Numbered from the stretch's first letter, positions 8,668 through 17,397 are shown. The stretch: 64,000 nucleotides of DNA from Bacilli bacterium (GCA_017511375.1 JAFWKJ010000018.1:1-64000), one strand, 5' to 3'. The notes: generated from the letters alone by a model not told the origin. Numbers and translations: made by a program.

Positions 8668-10305
8668 ATGAATCTTATTTATGTTACTACGATTATTAAT
8701 GAAGAAACGAATGAGGAAATATTTGTTTTTATTGATTTGGAAACAGGTAAGAAATATTTATTCAAAGATAAAGATCATACGATTTCTTATGAGAATGAAG
8801 AGTTACTTACATTATTGAATCAGGATGAGGAATATGATTTAAAACAATCTACTGGAAAAAAAGTCATAGCAATTAGTGGAGTTATCAATCTTATTTCTTT
8901 ATCAGCTCTTGGAATTAGTTTAGTAAAGGAATTATCTAGATCGAATTTAGATTATGTATTAAATAGAGAGGTTCCTGGGTATGAGATTTCTAAAGAGATT
9001 GATCTGAATGATTCTAGAAACTTTATTCAGGAATTTTCTAGGAATGTTTCTATTAATAAAGATTATACTGACAAAGAAGCTTTGGTACTACAAAATGGGG
9101 GAGAAGACTTTTTAGAGGATTGGGCTTATTTGTTTTCTGAAGAAGAAAGAGAAGAATTATTATATGGAATTAGAAGTTTTAAAATTGATAGAAATGCCCA
9201 TTTAAAGTTACCCGTTGTTGGAACTTATTATGAAGGAAAGATTAAAATTGATGAGGACCATCATAATATTTTAACAACTACACATGAGGTGATTCATGGG
9301 CTATTTAAGCATTCTTCTAAAAAGGTTCAAAATATGGCATATGGGTTTAGTAAGGCGATTAAAGAGGCTATAACTTCTACCATTAATATTCATTATTTTC
9401 AGTATTATGCAGAACCAGAAGAAGAAACGGCTTATCAATTCCCTCGGGAACAATTATTTAAACTATCGTTACTGGTGGATAAAGAAGATATTATGAAATG
9501 TCAGATATCTCATGATACGGATGTAATTCAATTGGTTTGTGATGCTTGTCCACATGTTTCTAAAAAAGAGATTGTTAGATATTTTAGTATGTTGGATGCT
9601 AATGCGACTGTTAATGGGATTAAAAAATATCATTTGAAAGATGATTATAAAGAGGAAATGGATGAAATTTACAGAAAAATGTATCTAGATAAATATGGAA
9701 TAGGATTACCTAAAGATCTTGTTATAACATCTGATGACTTCTTATCTGATATGATTGAGTTTTATTGTACTTCTTATCCTTGTATATATGAACTTCCTAA
9801 GGAAAAATTTGTGACGGTCGAGAATTTTAAAGGGCTTCATCCTAATGATGTTGTTGGCTATATTCTGCGTGATTATGAGCCATTGTTGTTATTGTGTGAC
9901 GAAAAGGAAAGGGATCACTTTTTAGAAGACAGTGAATGTGTTGACTACTTGTATAATAAGTATTATAAGATGGGTTCTGAGGAGGTAGATAAATATTTGC
10001 AATGTTTAATGCTACATGATGATAGTTTTCGGTCTTTTTTTGAGTTATATGTTAAAAGTTTAAATGAAAGAGATTTGTCCTCTAGTGTTTATATTTCTTC
10101 TTTAAAAACAGGAATTGATATGTTTTTTCAAAAGCAAGATGGAGATTCTTCTGGTGATCAAAATCGAATGATGCATTATAGAGAGTTAGAATCTATTCTT
10201 GAAAGTTATTCCTCTCCTGAAATTTGTGAGGCGTTTTCTATGTGTTTTACTACAGATTTAGAATTTCAAGAGGATTCATCTTTGACTGTTGGTAGAATAA
10301 AATAA
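8668..10305 (+). CDS. Putative membrane-anchored HExxH metallopeptidase-like protein, unknown family
   Basis: About 545 residues. I chose ATG 8668 because GGTGA (8658-8662) is well placed before it; an ATG 12 nt upstream has no RBS. One hydrophobic segment (about residues 62-80, VIAISGVINLISLSALGISL) divides an N-terminal portion from a large acidic domain. That domain carries TTTHEVIHGLFKH, a classical HExxH zinc-protease helix, followed 20-odd residues later by AIKEAITST, which could supply a Glu third ligand. I do not recognise the rest. Peptidase function is inferred from the motif alone. It follows a terminator, so it has its own promoter. Confidence 0.6.
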   Translation: MNLIYVTTIINEETNEEIFVFIDLETGKKYLFKDKDHTISYENEELLTLLNQDEEYDLKQSTGKKVIAISGVINLISLSALGISLVKELSRSNLDYVLNREVPGYEISKEIDLNDSRNFIQEFSRNVSINKDYTDKEALVLQNGGEDFLEDWAYLFSEEEREELLYGIRSFKIDRNAHLKLPVVGTYYEGKIKIDEDHHNILTTTHEVIHGLFKHSSKKVQNMAYGFSKAIKEAITSTINIHYFQYYAEPEEETAYQFPREQLFKLSLLVDKEDIMKCQISHDTDVIQLVCDACPHVSKKEIVRYFSMLDANATVNGIKKYHLKDDYKEEMDEIYRKMYLDKYGIGLPKDLVITSDDFLSDMIEFYCTSYPCIYELPKEKFVTVENFKGLHPNDVVGYILRDYEPLLLLCDEKERDHFLEDSECVDYLYNKYYKMGSEEVDKYLQCLMLHDDSFRSFFELYVKSLNERDLSSSVYISSLKTGIDMFFQKQDGDSSGDQNRMMHYRELESILESYSSPEICEAFSMCFTTDLEFQEDSSLTVGRIK

Positions 10306-10332
10306 TGATATAATATCTATAGGAGGTATATT

Positions 10333-11133
10333 ATGGAGATGTTATTGGATTTACTTGAAAAGGCGTGGTTTACTAAATTACTTCATTCTATTTTAATTAT
10401 TATTCTCAGTATTATTATTTATAAAATGATTATTTATTTTTTAAATATGAGTGAGAAAAAGGCTTCTGCTAGTTTACGTGTTACGAACAAGGGAAAGACA
10501 TATATGTCTTTATTCAAAAGTATTATTCGTTCTGTATTTATTGTTTTAACGGTTTTAATGTTATTACAAGTTTATGGAATCAATGTTAGTTCTGTATTGG
10601 CTGGAGTCGGAATCTTTGGAGTTGTTTTCGGACTTGCGATTCAAGACTGGTTGAAAGATATTATTCGTGGAAGTAGTATTATTTCTGATGAATATTTCAA
10701 AGTGGGAGATATTATCAAATATAATGATATGGAAGGAAAGGTACTTGTTATTGGATTAAAAACGACTAAAATACAAGAATTAAAAACGGGTAACACAGTA
10801 TCGATTGCGAATCGTAATATTGATGAGGCCGCTCTTGTTTCTAAGTTGGTACATGTAAAAATTCCTGTACCATATGATGTTCCTGTAAAAAAGGCAGAGG
10901 CTGCTATTGATGATATTGTTCAAGCAATTCAAAAGAATGAACGTGTGGATCAGTGTAGATATTTAGGAGTAACTGAGTTAGCAGATTCTAGTATTGATTA
11001 TTTACTTGAAATTGAATGTAATCCTCTTCATAAACTTCAAATTAGAAGAGATGCACTACGCGCTATTTTACTAGGATTAGAACAACATAAAATTGAAGTT
11101 CCATTTACTCAGATTGATATTCATAATAAGTAG
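10333..11133 (+). CDS. MscS-family small-conductance mechanosensitive channel
   Basis: 266 residues with N-terminal membrane helices (about 15-36 and 60-80), the pore-lining third helix with Gly/Ala pattern ILAGVGIFGVVFGLAIQDWLKDIIRG (split here by SSV), then the MscS beta domain (about 115-165, DIIKYNDMEGKVLVIGLKTT) and an alpha/beta C-terminal domain. It releases solutes on hypo-osmotic shock. RBS AGGAGGT. It sits 27 nt after the HExxH gene, with a -10-like TATAAT (10309-10314) in between. Confidence 0.9.
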   Translation: MEMLLDLLEKAWFTKLLHSILIIILSIIIYKMIIYFLNMSEKKASASLRVTNKGKTYMSLFKSIIRSVFIVLTVLMLLQVYGINVSSVLAGVGIFGVVFGLAIQDWLKDIIRGSSIISDEYFKVGDIIKYNDMEGKVLVIGLKTTKIQELKTGNTVSIANRNIDEAALVSKLVHVKIPVPYDVPVKKAEAAIDDIVQAIQKNERVDQCRYLGVTELADSSIDYLLEIECNPLHKLQIRRDALRAILLGLEQHKIEVPFTQIDIHNK

Positions 11134-11205
11134 ATAATATTTGCACATTGATTATTTGATTTATTCTATTTATTATGTGTTATACTTTTTTTAGAAGGTG
11201 ATTAT

Positions 11206-11799
11206 GTGAAAGGAAAAGTTGAACTAATTTTAAAGAGTATAGGGGCTGCGTTTTTAATATCTTTAGGAAATTTTGCTTTGTTGAAGCTGGGAAGTCCTAT
11301 TGGACCTGTCATTTTTGCTTTTGGATTATTGGGGGTATGTTATTTAGGACAAAATTTATTTACTGGAAAGTGTGGATTTTTTATAGAAGATAAAATTCCG
11401 GCTTTAGATTTATTGATTATTTTGGTTGTAAATCTAGTATCTGGTTATTTGTTTGGATTGTTATATCGCGTTGCGGATATGAGTGTAATCCCTGCTGCGA
11501 TGGAGAAAGTTGCTTCTTGGGAGTTTTCATTACCATTTTTCCTAAAGGCTTTCCTTTGTGGAACGATTATGTATATTGCGGTTAAAATGTATAGAGAAAA
11601 GACACCATTAGGTATTTTGTTTGGAATCCCATTGTTTATTTTCTGTGGATTTCAACACTGTATTGCGAATGTTGTTACTTTAGGAGTTGTGAAGACAATG
11701 GATTGGTCTTTGTTACTGGCTGTTCTTGGTAACTTTGTTGGATCTTTGTTTTTCTGGTATATTTCTAGAACTACTATTTTTCCAAAAAAGACTAAATAA
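11206..11799 (+). CDS. Formate/nitrite transporter (FNT) family membrane protein
   Basis: 197 residues starting at GTG 11206, which has RBS AGAAGGTG five nt upstream; an ATG two bases earlier is followed at once by TGA. The protein is almost entirely helical membrane segments. It has the FNT signatures LFTGKCGFF (cf. LFTGN) and FCGFQHCIANVVT (cf. GFEHSVANM). It is shorter than typical FocA/NirC (about 270-280), with some helices or loops reduced. The family conducts formate, nitrite, hydrosulfide or lactate. Formate is plausible because fhs is nearby, but substrate is not shown. Confidence 0.75.
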   Translation: MKGKVELILKSIGAAFLISLGNFALLKLGSPIGPVIFAFGLLGVCYLGQNLFTGKCGFFIEDKIPALDLLIILVVNLVSGYLFGLLYRVADMSVIPAAMEKVASWEFSLPFFLKAFLCGTIMYIAVKMYREKTPLGILFGIPLFIFCGFQHCIANVVTLGVVKTMDWSLLLAVLGNFVGSLFFWYISRTTIFPKKTK

Positions 11800-11808
11800 G
11801 ATAATGTA

Positions 11809-11834
11809 AAGTCCCGACAAATGGGGCTTTTTTT
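11809..11834 (+). terminator. Terminator of the FNT gene
   Basis: AAGTCCC (11809-11815) with GGGGCTT (11823-11829), one G-U pair, then T run. Confidence 0.85.
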
Positions 11835-11835
11835 A

Positions 11836-11864
11836 TTGGAGTTTCCTTTTTTTAATATTATAAT
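11836..11864 (+). promoter_or_regulatory. SigA-type promoter of the E2-like gene
   Basis: TTGGAG (11836-11841), 17-nt spacer, TATAAT (11859-11864), directly after the preceding terminator. Confidence 0.7.
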
Positions 11865-11887
11865 GTATTATATGAGGTGGATTGAAT

Positions 11888-12748
11888 ATGAGGAAAGATT
11901 TTGCTAGAAGAGTAAAAGACTTTAACGGAATGAATCAAATTATGATTGATTTAAAACCACAAAGATGTGTTAGTGATGTTTATATCAATATGAAAATGGA
12001 TATGACAAAGCTAATGGAGTATTTGGAAGAAAAGAAAAAGAACGGAGAACATATTACTTTGTTTCATGCCATTGTAACAGGTATAGGAAAAATCTTTTAT
12101 AATCGCCCTTATCTTAACAGATTTGTGCAAGATAGACATATTTTCGAACATAAATATGTAGATATCTCTTTTGTTGCAAAAGTGGCTTTTAATGATAAAG
12201 CTGAAGAAATGATGATTATTATTCGAGTAGATGAAAACGATAATCTTCAAACGATTAGTAAGAAGATCTATGATAAGGTTAATCGGGTAAGAGATAAAGA
12301 TCAAAAAGTTGAGAAAAAGGGAGCTAATAGTATTATTGATGTTTTGGGACATCTTCCTAATATCATTCGTGTTCCTATTGTAGGGGTTTTAAAATGGATG
12401 GATAAGAAAGGTATTATGCCTGCTTCCATTGGAGAAGATAACTTATACTATAGTAGTATTATTGTTTCCAATTTAGGAACTCTAAAATCAAATGCTATCT
12501 TCCATAATATTACTGATTTTGGTAATGCTAGTAGTTTGGCTACGATTGGAGAAGTAAAGGATGAAGAGGTTTTAATTGATGGTAAGAAAGAAATTCGTAA
12601 ACGTTGTGAGTTTGGTATTAACTTAGATGAGCGTATCGCGGATGGATATTACTTCGTTAAATCTATTCAATTATTACAATATATCTTTGATCATCCTGAA
12701 TTATTAGAAGAGGATGCTTGTAAAAAGATAGAAATGGAAGAGAAATAA
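11888..12748 (+). CDS. Stand-alone 2-oxoacid dehydrogenase E2-like acyltransferase domain, catalytic His replaced
   Basis: 286 residues from ATG 11888 (RBS GAGGTGG seven nt upstream; a TTG six nt earlier is closer than optimal). The protein has the E2/CAT catalytic-domain fold only, with no lipoyl or E1/E3-binding domain: FHAIVTGIGKIFYNRPYLNRF, DISFVAKV, SSIIVSNLGTL and near the C-terminus LDERIADGYYFVKSIQLL. The usual DHRxxDG active-site motif reads DERIADG, so the His that deprotonates the thiol in E2 and CAT enzymes is Glu. No pyruvate dehydrogenase genes are nearby. It may be a different acyltransferase or a structural relic. The next gene begins 1 nt after its stop. Confidence 0.78.
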   Translation: MRKDFARRVKDFNGMNQIMIDLKPQRCVSDVYINMKMDMTKLMEYLEEKKKNGEHITLFHAIVTGIGKIFYNRPYLNRFVQDRHIFEHKYVDISFVAKVAFNDKAEEMMIIIRVDENDNLQTISKKIYDKVNRVRDKDQKVEKKGANSIIDVLGHLPNIIRVPIVGVLKWMDKKGIMPASIGEDNLYYSSIIVSNLGTLKSNAIFHNITDFGNASSLATIGEVKDEEVLIDGKKEIRKRCEFGINLDERIADGYYFVKSIQLLQYIFDHPELLEEDACKKIEMEEK

Positions 12749-12749
12749 T

Positions 12750-13103
12750 ATGAAAGCCGTAAAAGCAGATGGACTTAAAATTGAAATGGTTGATATCGAC
12801 TATGATTTTTTGAAAGAACAGTTAGATGTTTTTGTTAAGAAAGAGGAATTGTCTAAGGCAGATTCCCTTAGGAAATTGTTAGATAGTCTTGCCAAAGAAG
12901 AAAAAAAGGGAAAAAAGATTACACAAGATGTCATTGAAGAGTGTGTTAATAAGATACTAGATGATGATTTTGAACAAATGACAAAACTGAAGGATCAAGT
13001 AAAAGACTTAGATCAGGAGAGACAGGTACTTAGTTTATATTCAAAGCGTGAAATGGATAATGATACGACGAGTACGATTGTTTCCATCATTAATAATTTA
13101 TAG
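12750..13103 (+). CDS. Small charged helical protein, unknown
   Basis: 117 residues, rich in Lys, Asp and Glu, with predicted helical stretches (about 17-60 and 70-100) and no signal peptide or membrane segment. It starts 1 nt after the E2-like gene and is followed by a terminator, so the two form one transcript. I do not recognise the family. A partner role for the E2-like protein is suggested only by linkage. Confidence 0.65.
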   Translation: MKAVKADGLKIEMVDIDYDFLKEQLDVFVKKEELSKADSLRKLLDSLAKEEKKGKKITQDVIEECVNKILDDDFEQMTKLKDQVKDLDQERQVLSLYSKREMDNDTTSTIVSIINNL

Positions 13104-13113
13104 AGAAAAGCAT

Positions 13114-13138
13114 AAGCAGGTTAATCCTGCTTTTTTTG
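13114..13138 (+). terminator. Terminator of the E2-like operon
   Basis: AAGCAGG (13114-13120), loop TTAAT, CCTGCTT (13126-13132), T run. Confidence 0.9.
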
Positions 13139-13185
13139 TGTATAAAAAAAGAATTTTTCTTTCATAATACTTTTGGAGGGATATT

Positions 13186-13419
13186 ATGAATCAAATGATG
13201 TGTGTACCAGTTGATACAATTACTGGGAAAGATTTAGATTATTTAAGTGATATGTTTCAGTGGAATTATGTTGCTTTTAAAAAAGGGTGTAATGATGTGG
13301 AATATGTCAGTATACCAGAAGTAGTTGATTTTTTTGGAAAAGCGACTGATTTCTTTGAACAAAACTTAAATACAATTCTAGATATATTAAATAATCCAGG
13401 AGGTGAAGATGATGAGTAA
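13186..13419 (+). CDS. Small protein coupled to a CotF-like coat protein
   Basis: 77 residues, soluble, acidic, with a strong RBS (GGAGGG, 7 nt). The sequence MNQMMCVPVDTITGKDLDYLSDMFQWNY does not match a family I can name. The following CotF-domain gene overlaps its last codons, so translation is coupled. A spore-coat or spore-assembly role is inferred from that partner. Confidence 0.65.
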   Translation: MNQMMCVPVDTITGKDLDYLSDMFQWNYVAFKKGCNDVEYVSIPEVVDFFGKATDFFEQNLNTILDILNNPGGEDDE

Positions 13420-13723
13420 GATTAAAAATGAAGCGACAGAAGTACAAAATGGAATTGAATTAAATGAAAAGGATTATTGTACTTGTTTATTATCTACCTT
13501 AAAGGAAATGGAGAAGAATTATGTAATTGCTATGACAGAGGCCAGTAATGAGTGGCTCTATCAAGAATATAAGGATATTTTCTTGAAGTTATCTGATTTG
13601 CAAAGAGAATTATATAACATTATGTTTCAAAATGGATGGTATGTAATGGAATGCGTAGAATCCAAGAAAATTGAGGATAAATATACGATGTTAGAGAAAG
13701 ATTATAGATCTTTGAGTGAGTAG
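13412..13723 (+). CDS. CotF-like spore coat protein
   Basis: 103 residues from ATG 13412, chosen because AGGAGGTG (13398-13405) is 6 nt upstream (another ATG at 13409 is too close). The pattern LNEKDYCTCLLSTLKEMEKNY, TEASNEWLYQEYKDIF and LYNIMFQNGWY is the coat F domain, a ferritin-like helical bundle found in spore coats. It overlaps the preceding gene by 8 nt. Expression from a mother-cell sigma factor would be expected but no such promoter is clear. Confidence 0.78.
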   Translation: MSKIKNEATEVQNGIELNEKDYCTCLLSTLKEMEKNYVIAMTEASNEWLYQEYKDIFLKLSDLQRELYNIMFQNGWYVMECVESKKIEDKYTMLEKDYRSLSE

Positions 13724-13725
13724 TT

Positions 13726-13754
13726 TTGACATATTATTTAAATTGTGTTACTAT
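13726..13754 (+). promoter_or_regulatory. SigA-type promoter of the NlpC/P60 gene
   Basis: TTGACA (13726-13731), 17-nt spacer, TACTAT (13749-13754), starting 3 nt after the CotF-like stop codon. It rules out the upstream in-frame start at 13716. Confidence 0.8.
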
Positions 13755-13781
13755 AGTAACCCATCAGGGAGGATATTTTTT

Positions 13782-14792
13782 ATGAAAACTATTGATGGAC
13801 CGTCGGTTCAGAAGGCATTTAGAGCTTTCTTATTGGTGGTGTTATCATTTCTAATGATAATCAGTTGTTGTGCATATCGTGATTATTCTACATACAAAAG
13901 TATCAATGTTGTGGTAAAAGAAACTGCAACGGTAGAGTATGGTAGTGCTAATTATGATATCAAAAAATTGATAAAAGAGGTTGATGGAGAAATAGTATCT
14001 GTAAAACAAGATATAGATACTAGTACATTAGGTGCTCAAGAAGTCATCTTAGAAGTAAAAAAGGATAATATGGTAAAAGAAATACCTGTTGTTATCTCTG
14101 TTGTTGATTCTGTTGCACCAGTTATTTCTCTAAAGAATGAAAAGGTATCTATTACTGAAGGAGATTCTTATGATTTAAAAGAGAATATTGCATCTATTAT
14201 GGATGAAATAGATGGAGATTTAAGTTATGTAGAAAATGCTCCTGAAAACAGTTTGAAGTATTTTGAATTTAAATATGAAGGAGATATTAACAGTATTGGA
14301 GATCATGAAATAACGGTTTCTGCTGTTGATAGTTCTGGGAATAAGACGATTCAAACATTTATTTTAGAGGTTGTGGAAAAACCAGCGTATTATCCAATAT
14401 ACTATGGGGCTCCTGCCAATCCTCAAGGAAATGATGTTGTATCGATTGCTTATTCTTTATTAGGAATGCCTTATATTTATAATTCAGCAGGTCCTTATGG
14501 ATTTGATTGTAGTGGATTTGTTTCTTATGTATATTCTTGCGTAGGGAAATCTGTTAGTAGAGGAACTTATACCCAACAATATGAAGGAACAGGCGTTAGC
14601 TACTCTGAAATACAACCTGGTGATGTTATTTTATGGGGATATGCAGATGGACAACCAACCCATTCGGCTTTATATGTTGGGAATGGTCAGATGATTCATG
14701 CGGCTAATCCAGGAACTGGGGTCATTATAAGTGACGTTAATGGATGGTTATATGGTTCAGGAACACATATTTTAACTGTCAGAAGATTTTAA
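13782..14792 (+). CDS. Cell-wall NlpC/P60 endopeptidase with Ig-like (DUF5011-type) domains
   Basis: 336 residues from ATG 13782, which has RBS GGGAGG and lies downstream of a consensus promoter. Order: membrane/signal segment (about 14-32), two Ig-like wall-exposed modules (about 40-110 and 112-200, with VVDSVAPVISL and AVDSSGNKTIQTF, typical of DUF5011), then the NlpC/P60 domain (about 215-336). The catalytic Cys is in GFDCSGFVSYVY, the His in THSALYVG and the third polar residue in MIHAANP. It cleaves stem peptides of peptidoglycan. Confidence 0.92.
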   Translation: MKTIDGPSVQKAFRAFLLVVLSFLMIISCCAYRDYSTYKSINVVVKETATVEYGSANYDIKKLIKEVDGEIVSVKQDIDTSTLGAQEVILEVKKDNMVKEIPVVISVVDSVAPVISLKNEKVSITEGDSYDLKENIASIMDEIDGDLSYVENAPENSLKYFEFKYEGDINSIGDHEITVSAVDSSGNKTIQTFILEVVEKPAYYPIYYGAPANPQGNDVVSIAYSLLGMPYIYNSAGPYGFDCSGFVSYVYSCVGKSVSRGTYTQQYEGTGVSYSEIQPGDVILWGYADGQPTHSALYVGNGQMIHAANPGTGVIISDVNGWLYGSGTHILTVRRF

Positions 14793-14817
14793 GAGCAAAA
14801 AATTTGCTCTTTTTTTA
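14790..14817 (+). terminator. Terminator of the NlpC/P60 gene
   Basis: AAGAGCAAA (14791-14799), loop AAA, TTTGCTCTT, T run; the 5' arm overlaps the stop codon. Confidence 0.88.
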
Positions 14818-14863
14818 TGTATAAAAAATTTTTATATGGTTATCCTAATGGTAGGAGGTTAAT

Positions 14864-15070
14864 ATGGAAACTGTACAAAAAATATTATTAGGTATAACAA
14901 TTATTGGGGCTATTAATTGGGGACTTGTTGGTTTGTTTAACCTTGATTTAGTGGCACTTTTGTTTGGTACCATGTCCTTGCTTTCAAGAATTGTATATAC
15001 ATTAGTGGCTGTTTGTGGACTAGTTAATATTGGAATCTTATTAAGCCATTTAGAGTTTGAAAAAGACTAA
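14864..15070 (+). CDS. DUF378 family small membrane protein (YuzA-like)
   Basis: 68 residues, two transmembrane helices (about 5-32 and 38-60) with the DUF378 pattern ITIIGAINWGLVGLFNLDLVALLFG. RBS GTAGGAGG precedes ATG. It is monocistronic, between terminators. Function of the family is unknown. Confidence 0.88.
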   Translation: METVQKILLGITIIGAINWGLVGLFNLDLVALLFGTMSLLSRIVYTLVAVCGLVNIGILLSHLEFEKD

Positions 15071-15084
15071 GGGTCTTTTTTTTT
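15061..15084 (+). terminator. Terminator overlapping the DUF378 gene stop
   Basis: AAAGAC (15062-15067) and GTCTTT (15073-15078) then T run. Confidence 0.75.
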
Positions 15085-15128
15085 ATATGGTTTTATGATA
15101 AGGTTATTATTGTCAGGGGATGAATTGT

Positions 15129-17372
15129 ATGCGTAATTATGTAGAGTTGGTTCTAAAGAAGGAAAAGAAGGCAATTTCTTATGATAAGATTGTTCGCCGT
15201 ATTGAGATGTTAAGATCAGAAGAACTTCAAAAAGAAATTTCTTTAACAGAAGAAGAAAAAATGAACGTGTTGGATATTTTAGAAAAAGGTGTTTCTAATT
15301 TAGATATTTATAAGACTCCACATTTTAACTATATATTGTTCTCAAAAACGTCGTTTCGAAAAGGACGTTTTTATGGTGATCGAACAGGAGGAGGAAAAGT
15401 TTCTGTAACGACTACTTATGTGGATCGAGATGGAAAACTTGTTGTAAACGAGGAAAAGATAGATATTGCGAAGGATAAATCTAATGGGGCCATTGATGGG
15501 GATTTTGTTTTAATTGATACGTGTGGGCAACCACAGGTTTTACGTGTTTTAGATCGTAACTTGGAATTTGTACCGGGAGAAGTATATCATGTGGGAGGAA
15601 CTTGTTTTGTAAAACCTGTGGATAAGAAAAAGCAGAGTATTATGATTACGATTCCGGGGGATTATATTGATGGGTATCGAGTGGCAGTTCAATTGAAGGA
15701 ACAGACGGCACCTAACTTTTATATTGCAGAGGTTGTAAAAGAATTTAATCACAAAGATGATCCGGATGAATCTATCTTGTGGGAAGCTTTTAAACATGGC
15801 GTTGATAATGACTTTAGTCAAGAATCACTTGCTCAATTAGAATATATTCCAGGGGAACTTCGAGATGTGGATCGTATTGGAAGAGAGGATTTAACCGGTT
15901 GGGAAATCTTTACAATTGATGGGGTAGATACAAAAGATATGGATGATGCGATTAGTTGTAGAATGAACAAAAAAGGAAATTATGAATTAGGGGTTCATAT
16001 CACGGATATTGCATCGATTGTGCCTGAGAATTCTCCTTTAGATAAAGATGCTTTTAGAAAAGGAAATAGTTTTTATCTTGGTGGAACGGTACTTCCGATG
16101 TTTCCTCATAAAATATCAAATGGAATAGGATCTCTTAATCCGAATGTAGATCGTATGACGTTATCTTGTATTATGGAAATTAATCCTGAAGGGGAAATCG
16201 TTAATTACAGGATTAGTCCTACGATTATTCGGTCTCGTTTAAAAATGACTTATGATAAAGTGAATCAAATCCTAAAAGAGGGAGTAGTTGATTCCGAGTA
16301 TGAGCCTTATGAAGACACATTAATAAATATGAAAAAACTTAGTCTGATTTTGCGCAAGAAAAGACTTTTGGCAGGAGCAGCTGAATTTGATAGGCCTGAA
16401 ATGATAGAAATAAGAGATGATACACATAAAGTTGTTGGATTTGGTTTAAGAATTCAAGATGTTGGAGAAAACCTTATCGAAGAGTTTATGCTTGCGGCAA
16501 ATAGAACGGTAGATAAAGACTTGTCTAAGAGAGGAATTCCTTTCTTACATAGAGTCCATGATTCTCCTAATGAAGAAAGAATTCAAGAGTTTTTAAATCT
16601 TTTGGATGCGATTAATCTTCCTTTTACGGAATATTCTTCCGAGGAACTTGCTACCAATAAAATAGCTTATCAACATTTGTTGGAACATATTTCAAAGGGA
16701 GGTCGCTTGAAAGACTTATTAACGACACAAGCAATTCGATGCATGTCACGTGCTAAATATAGTCCGGAGAACTTAGGACACTATGGACTAGCCACGCCTT
16801 ATTATTGCCATTTTACTTCTCCTGTTAGAAGATATGCGGATTTAACAGATCAGCGTATTATTTGGGAATGCTTATTTAAGCGCCATAACCTTGAAAAGAG
16901 TTGTCAGAAATGGGAGAAACAGTTACCTGAGATTGCAGAGCAGACTTCTCATCAAGAAAGGGTTTCTGATGATACAGAGCGCGATGTTCTTCGTATGTTA
17001 TGTGCAGAGTATATGCAAGATCATGTGGGGGAAGAGTTTGAGGCTACAGTAACTTGTGTTTCTTCTGAATGCTTAACGGTAGAACTTGAGAATATGATGG
17101 AGGGAACTGTAAGAACGCATGATTTGAAGGGATCCTATATTTATTGTCCAGAGAGTTATTCTTTAGTTTCTTTAGATGGTGAAGAAAATTATTTCTTAGG
17201 GGATCATTTAAAACTACGCTTAAAATATGCCGATAAGGAATCAAAACATATCGAATTTGAGATTGTTGAAAAGTTACATGAAACACAAGTGCAAAACTCT
17301 GATCGTATCAATTATAATGCCAAAGTTAAAGCAAAAAGAGAGAATGCAAATAGAGCAATGAAGAGAAGATAG
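15129..17372 (+). CDS. Ribonuclease R family exoribonuclease (paralogue 2)
   Basis: 747 residues from ATG 15129 (RBS AGGGG nine nt upstream; the ATG at 15120 touches the RBS). Layout as RNase R: N-terminal winged-helix-like region, an altered cold-shock region containing FRKGRFYGDRTGGG (about 70-85), RNB domain with the intact Asp cluster TIDGVDTKDMDDAIS (about 261-275), LGHYGLATPYYCHFTSPVRR, and a C-terminal S1-like domain (about 630-715) less conserved than in the first copy. Catalytic residues are kept, so it is probably active. Terminal basic tail KAKRENANRAMKRR. It lies alone between terminators. Confidence 0.9.
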   Translation: MRNYVELVLKKEKKAISYDKIVRRIEMLRSEELQKEISLTEEEKMNVLDILEKGVSNLDIYKTPHFNYILFSKTSFRKGRFYGDRTGGGKVSVTTTYVDRDGKLVVNEEKIDIAKDKSNGAIDGDFVLIDTCGQPQVLRVLDRNLEFVPGEVYHVGGTCFVKPVDKKKQSIMITIPGDYIDGYRVAVQLKEQTAPNFYIAEVVKEFNHKDDPDESILWEAFKHGVDNDFSQESLAQLEYIPGELRDVDRIGREDLTGWEIFTIDGVDTKDMDDAISCRMNKKGNYELGVHITDIASIVPENSPLDKDAFRKGNSFYLGGTVLPMFPHKISNGIGSLNPNVDRMTLSCIMEINPEGEIVNYRISPTIIRSRLKMTYDKVNQILKEGVVDSEYEPYEDTLINMKKLSLILRKKRLLAGAAEFDRPEMIEIRDDTHKVVGFGLRIQDVGENLIEEFMLAANRTVDKDLSKRGIPFLHRVHDSPNEERIQEFLNLLDAINLPFTEYSSEELATNKIAYQHLLEHISKGGRLKDLLTTQAIRCMSRAKYSPENLGHYGLATPYYCHFTSPVRRYADLTDQRIIWECLFKRHNLEKSCQKWEKQLPEIAEQTSHQERVSDDTERDVLRMLCAEYMQDHVGEEFEATVTCVSSECLTVELENMMEGTVRTHDLKGSYIYCPESYSLVSLDGEENYFLGDHLKLRLKYADKESKHIEFEIVEKLHETQVQNSDRINYNAKVKAKRENANRAMKRR

Positions 17373-17386
17373 TTGCTCTTTTTTTC
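17352..17386 (+). terminator. Terminator overlapping the end of RNase R paralogue 2
   Basis: AGAGCAA (17352-17358) in the last codons pairs with TTGCTCT (17373-17379), then T run; the loop contains the stop codon. Confidence 0.75.
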
Positions 17387-17397
17387 TTTGTTTGAGG

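Noticed and set aside
10282..10314. TTGACT plus TATAAT promoter before mscS
   Set aside because: The spacer would be 21 nt, too long; only the -10 is plausible.
13716..13781. Upstream extension of the NlpC/P60 gene
   Set aside because: The region holds a consensus promoter (TTGACA-17-TACTAT), so the mRNA starts after it; ATG 13782 has a good RBS.
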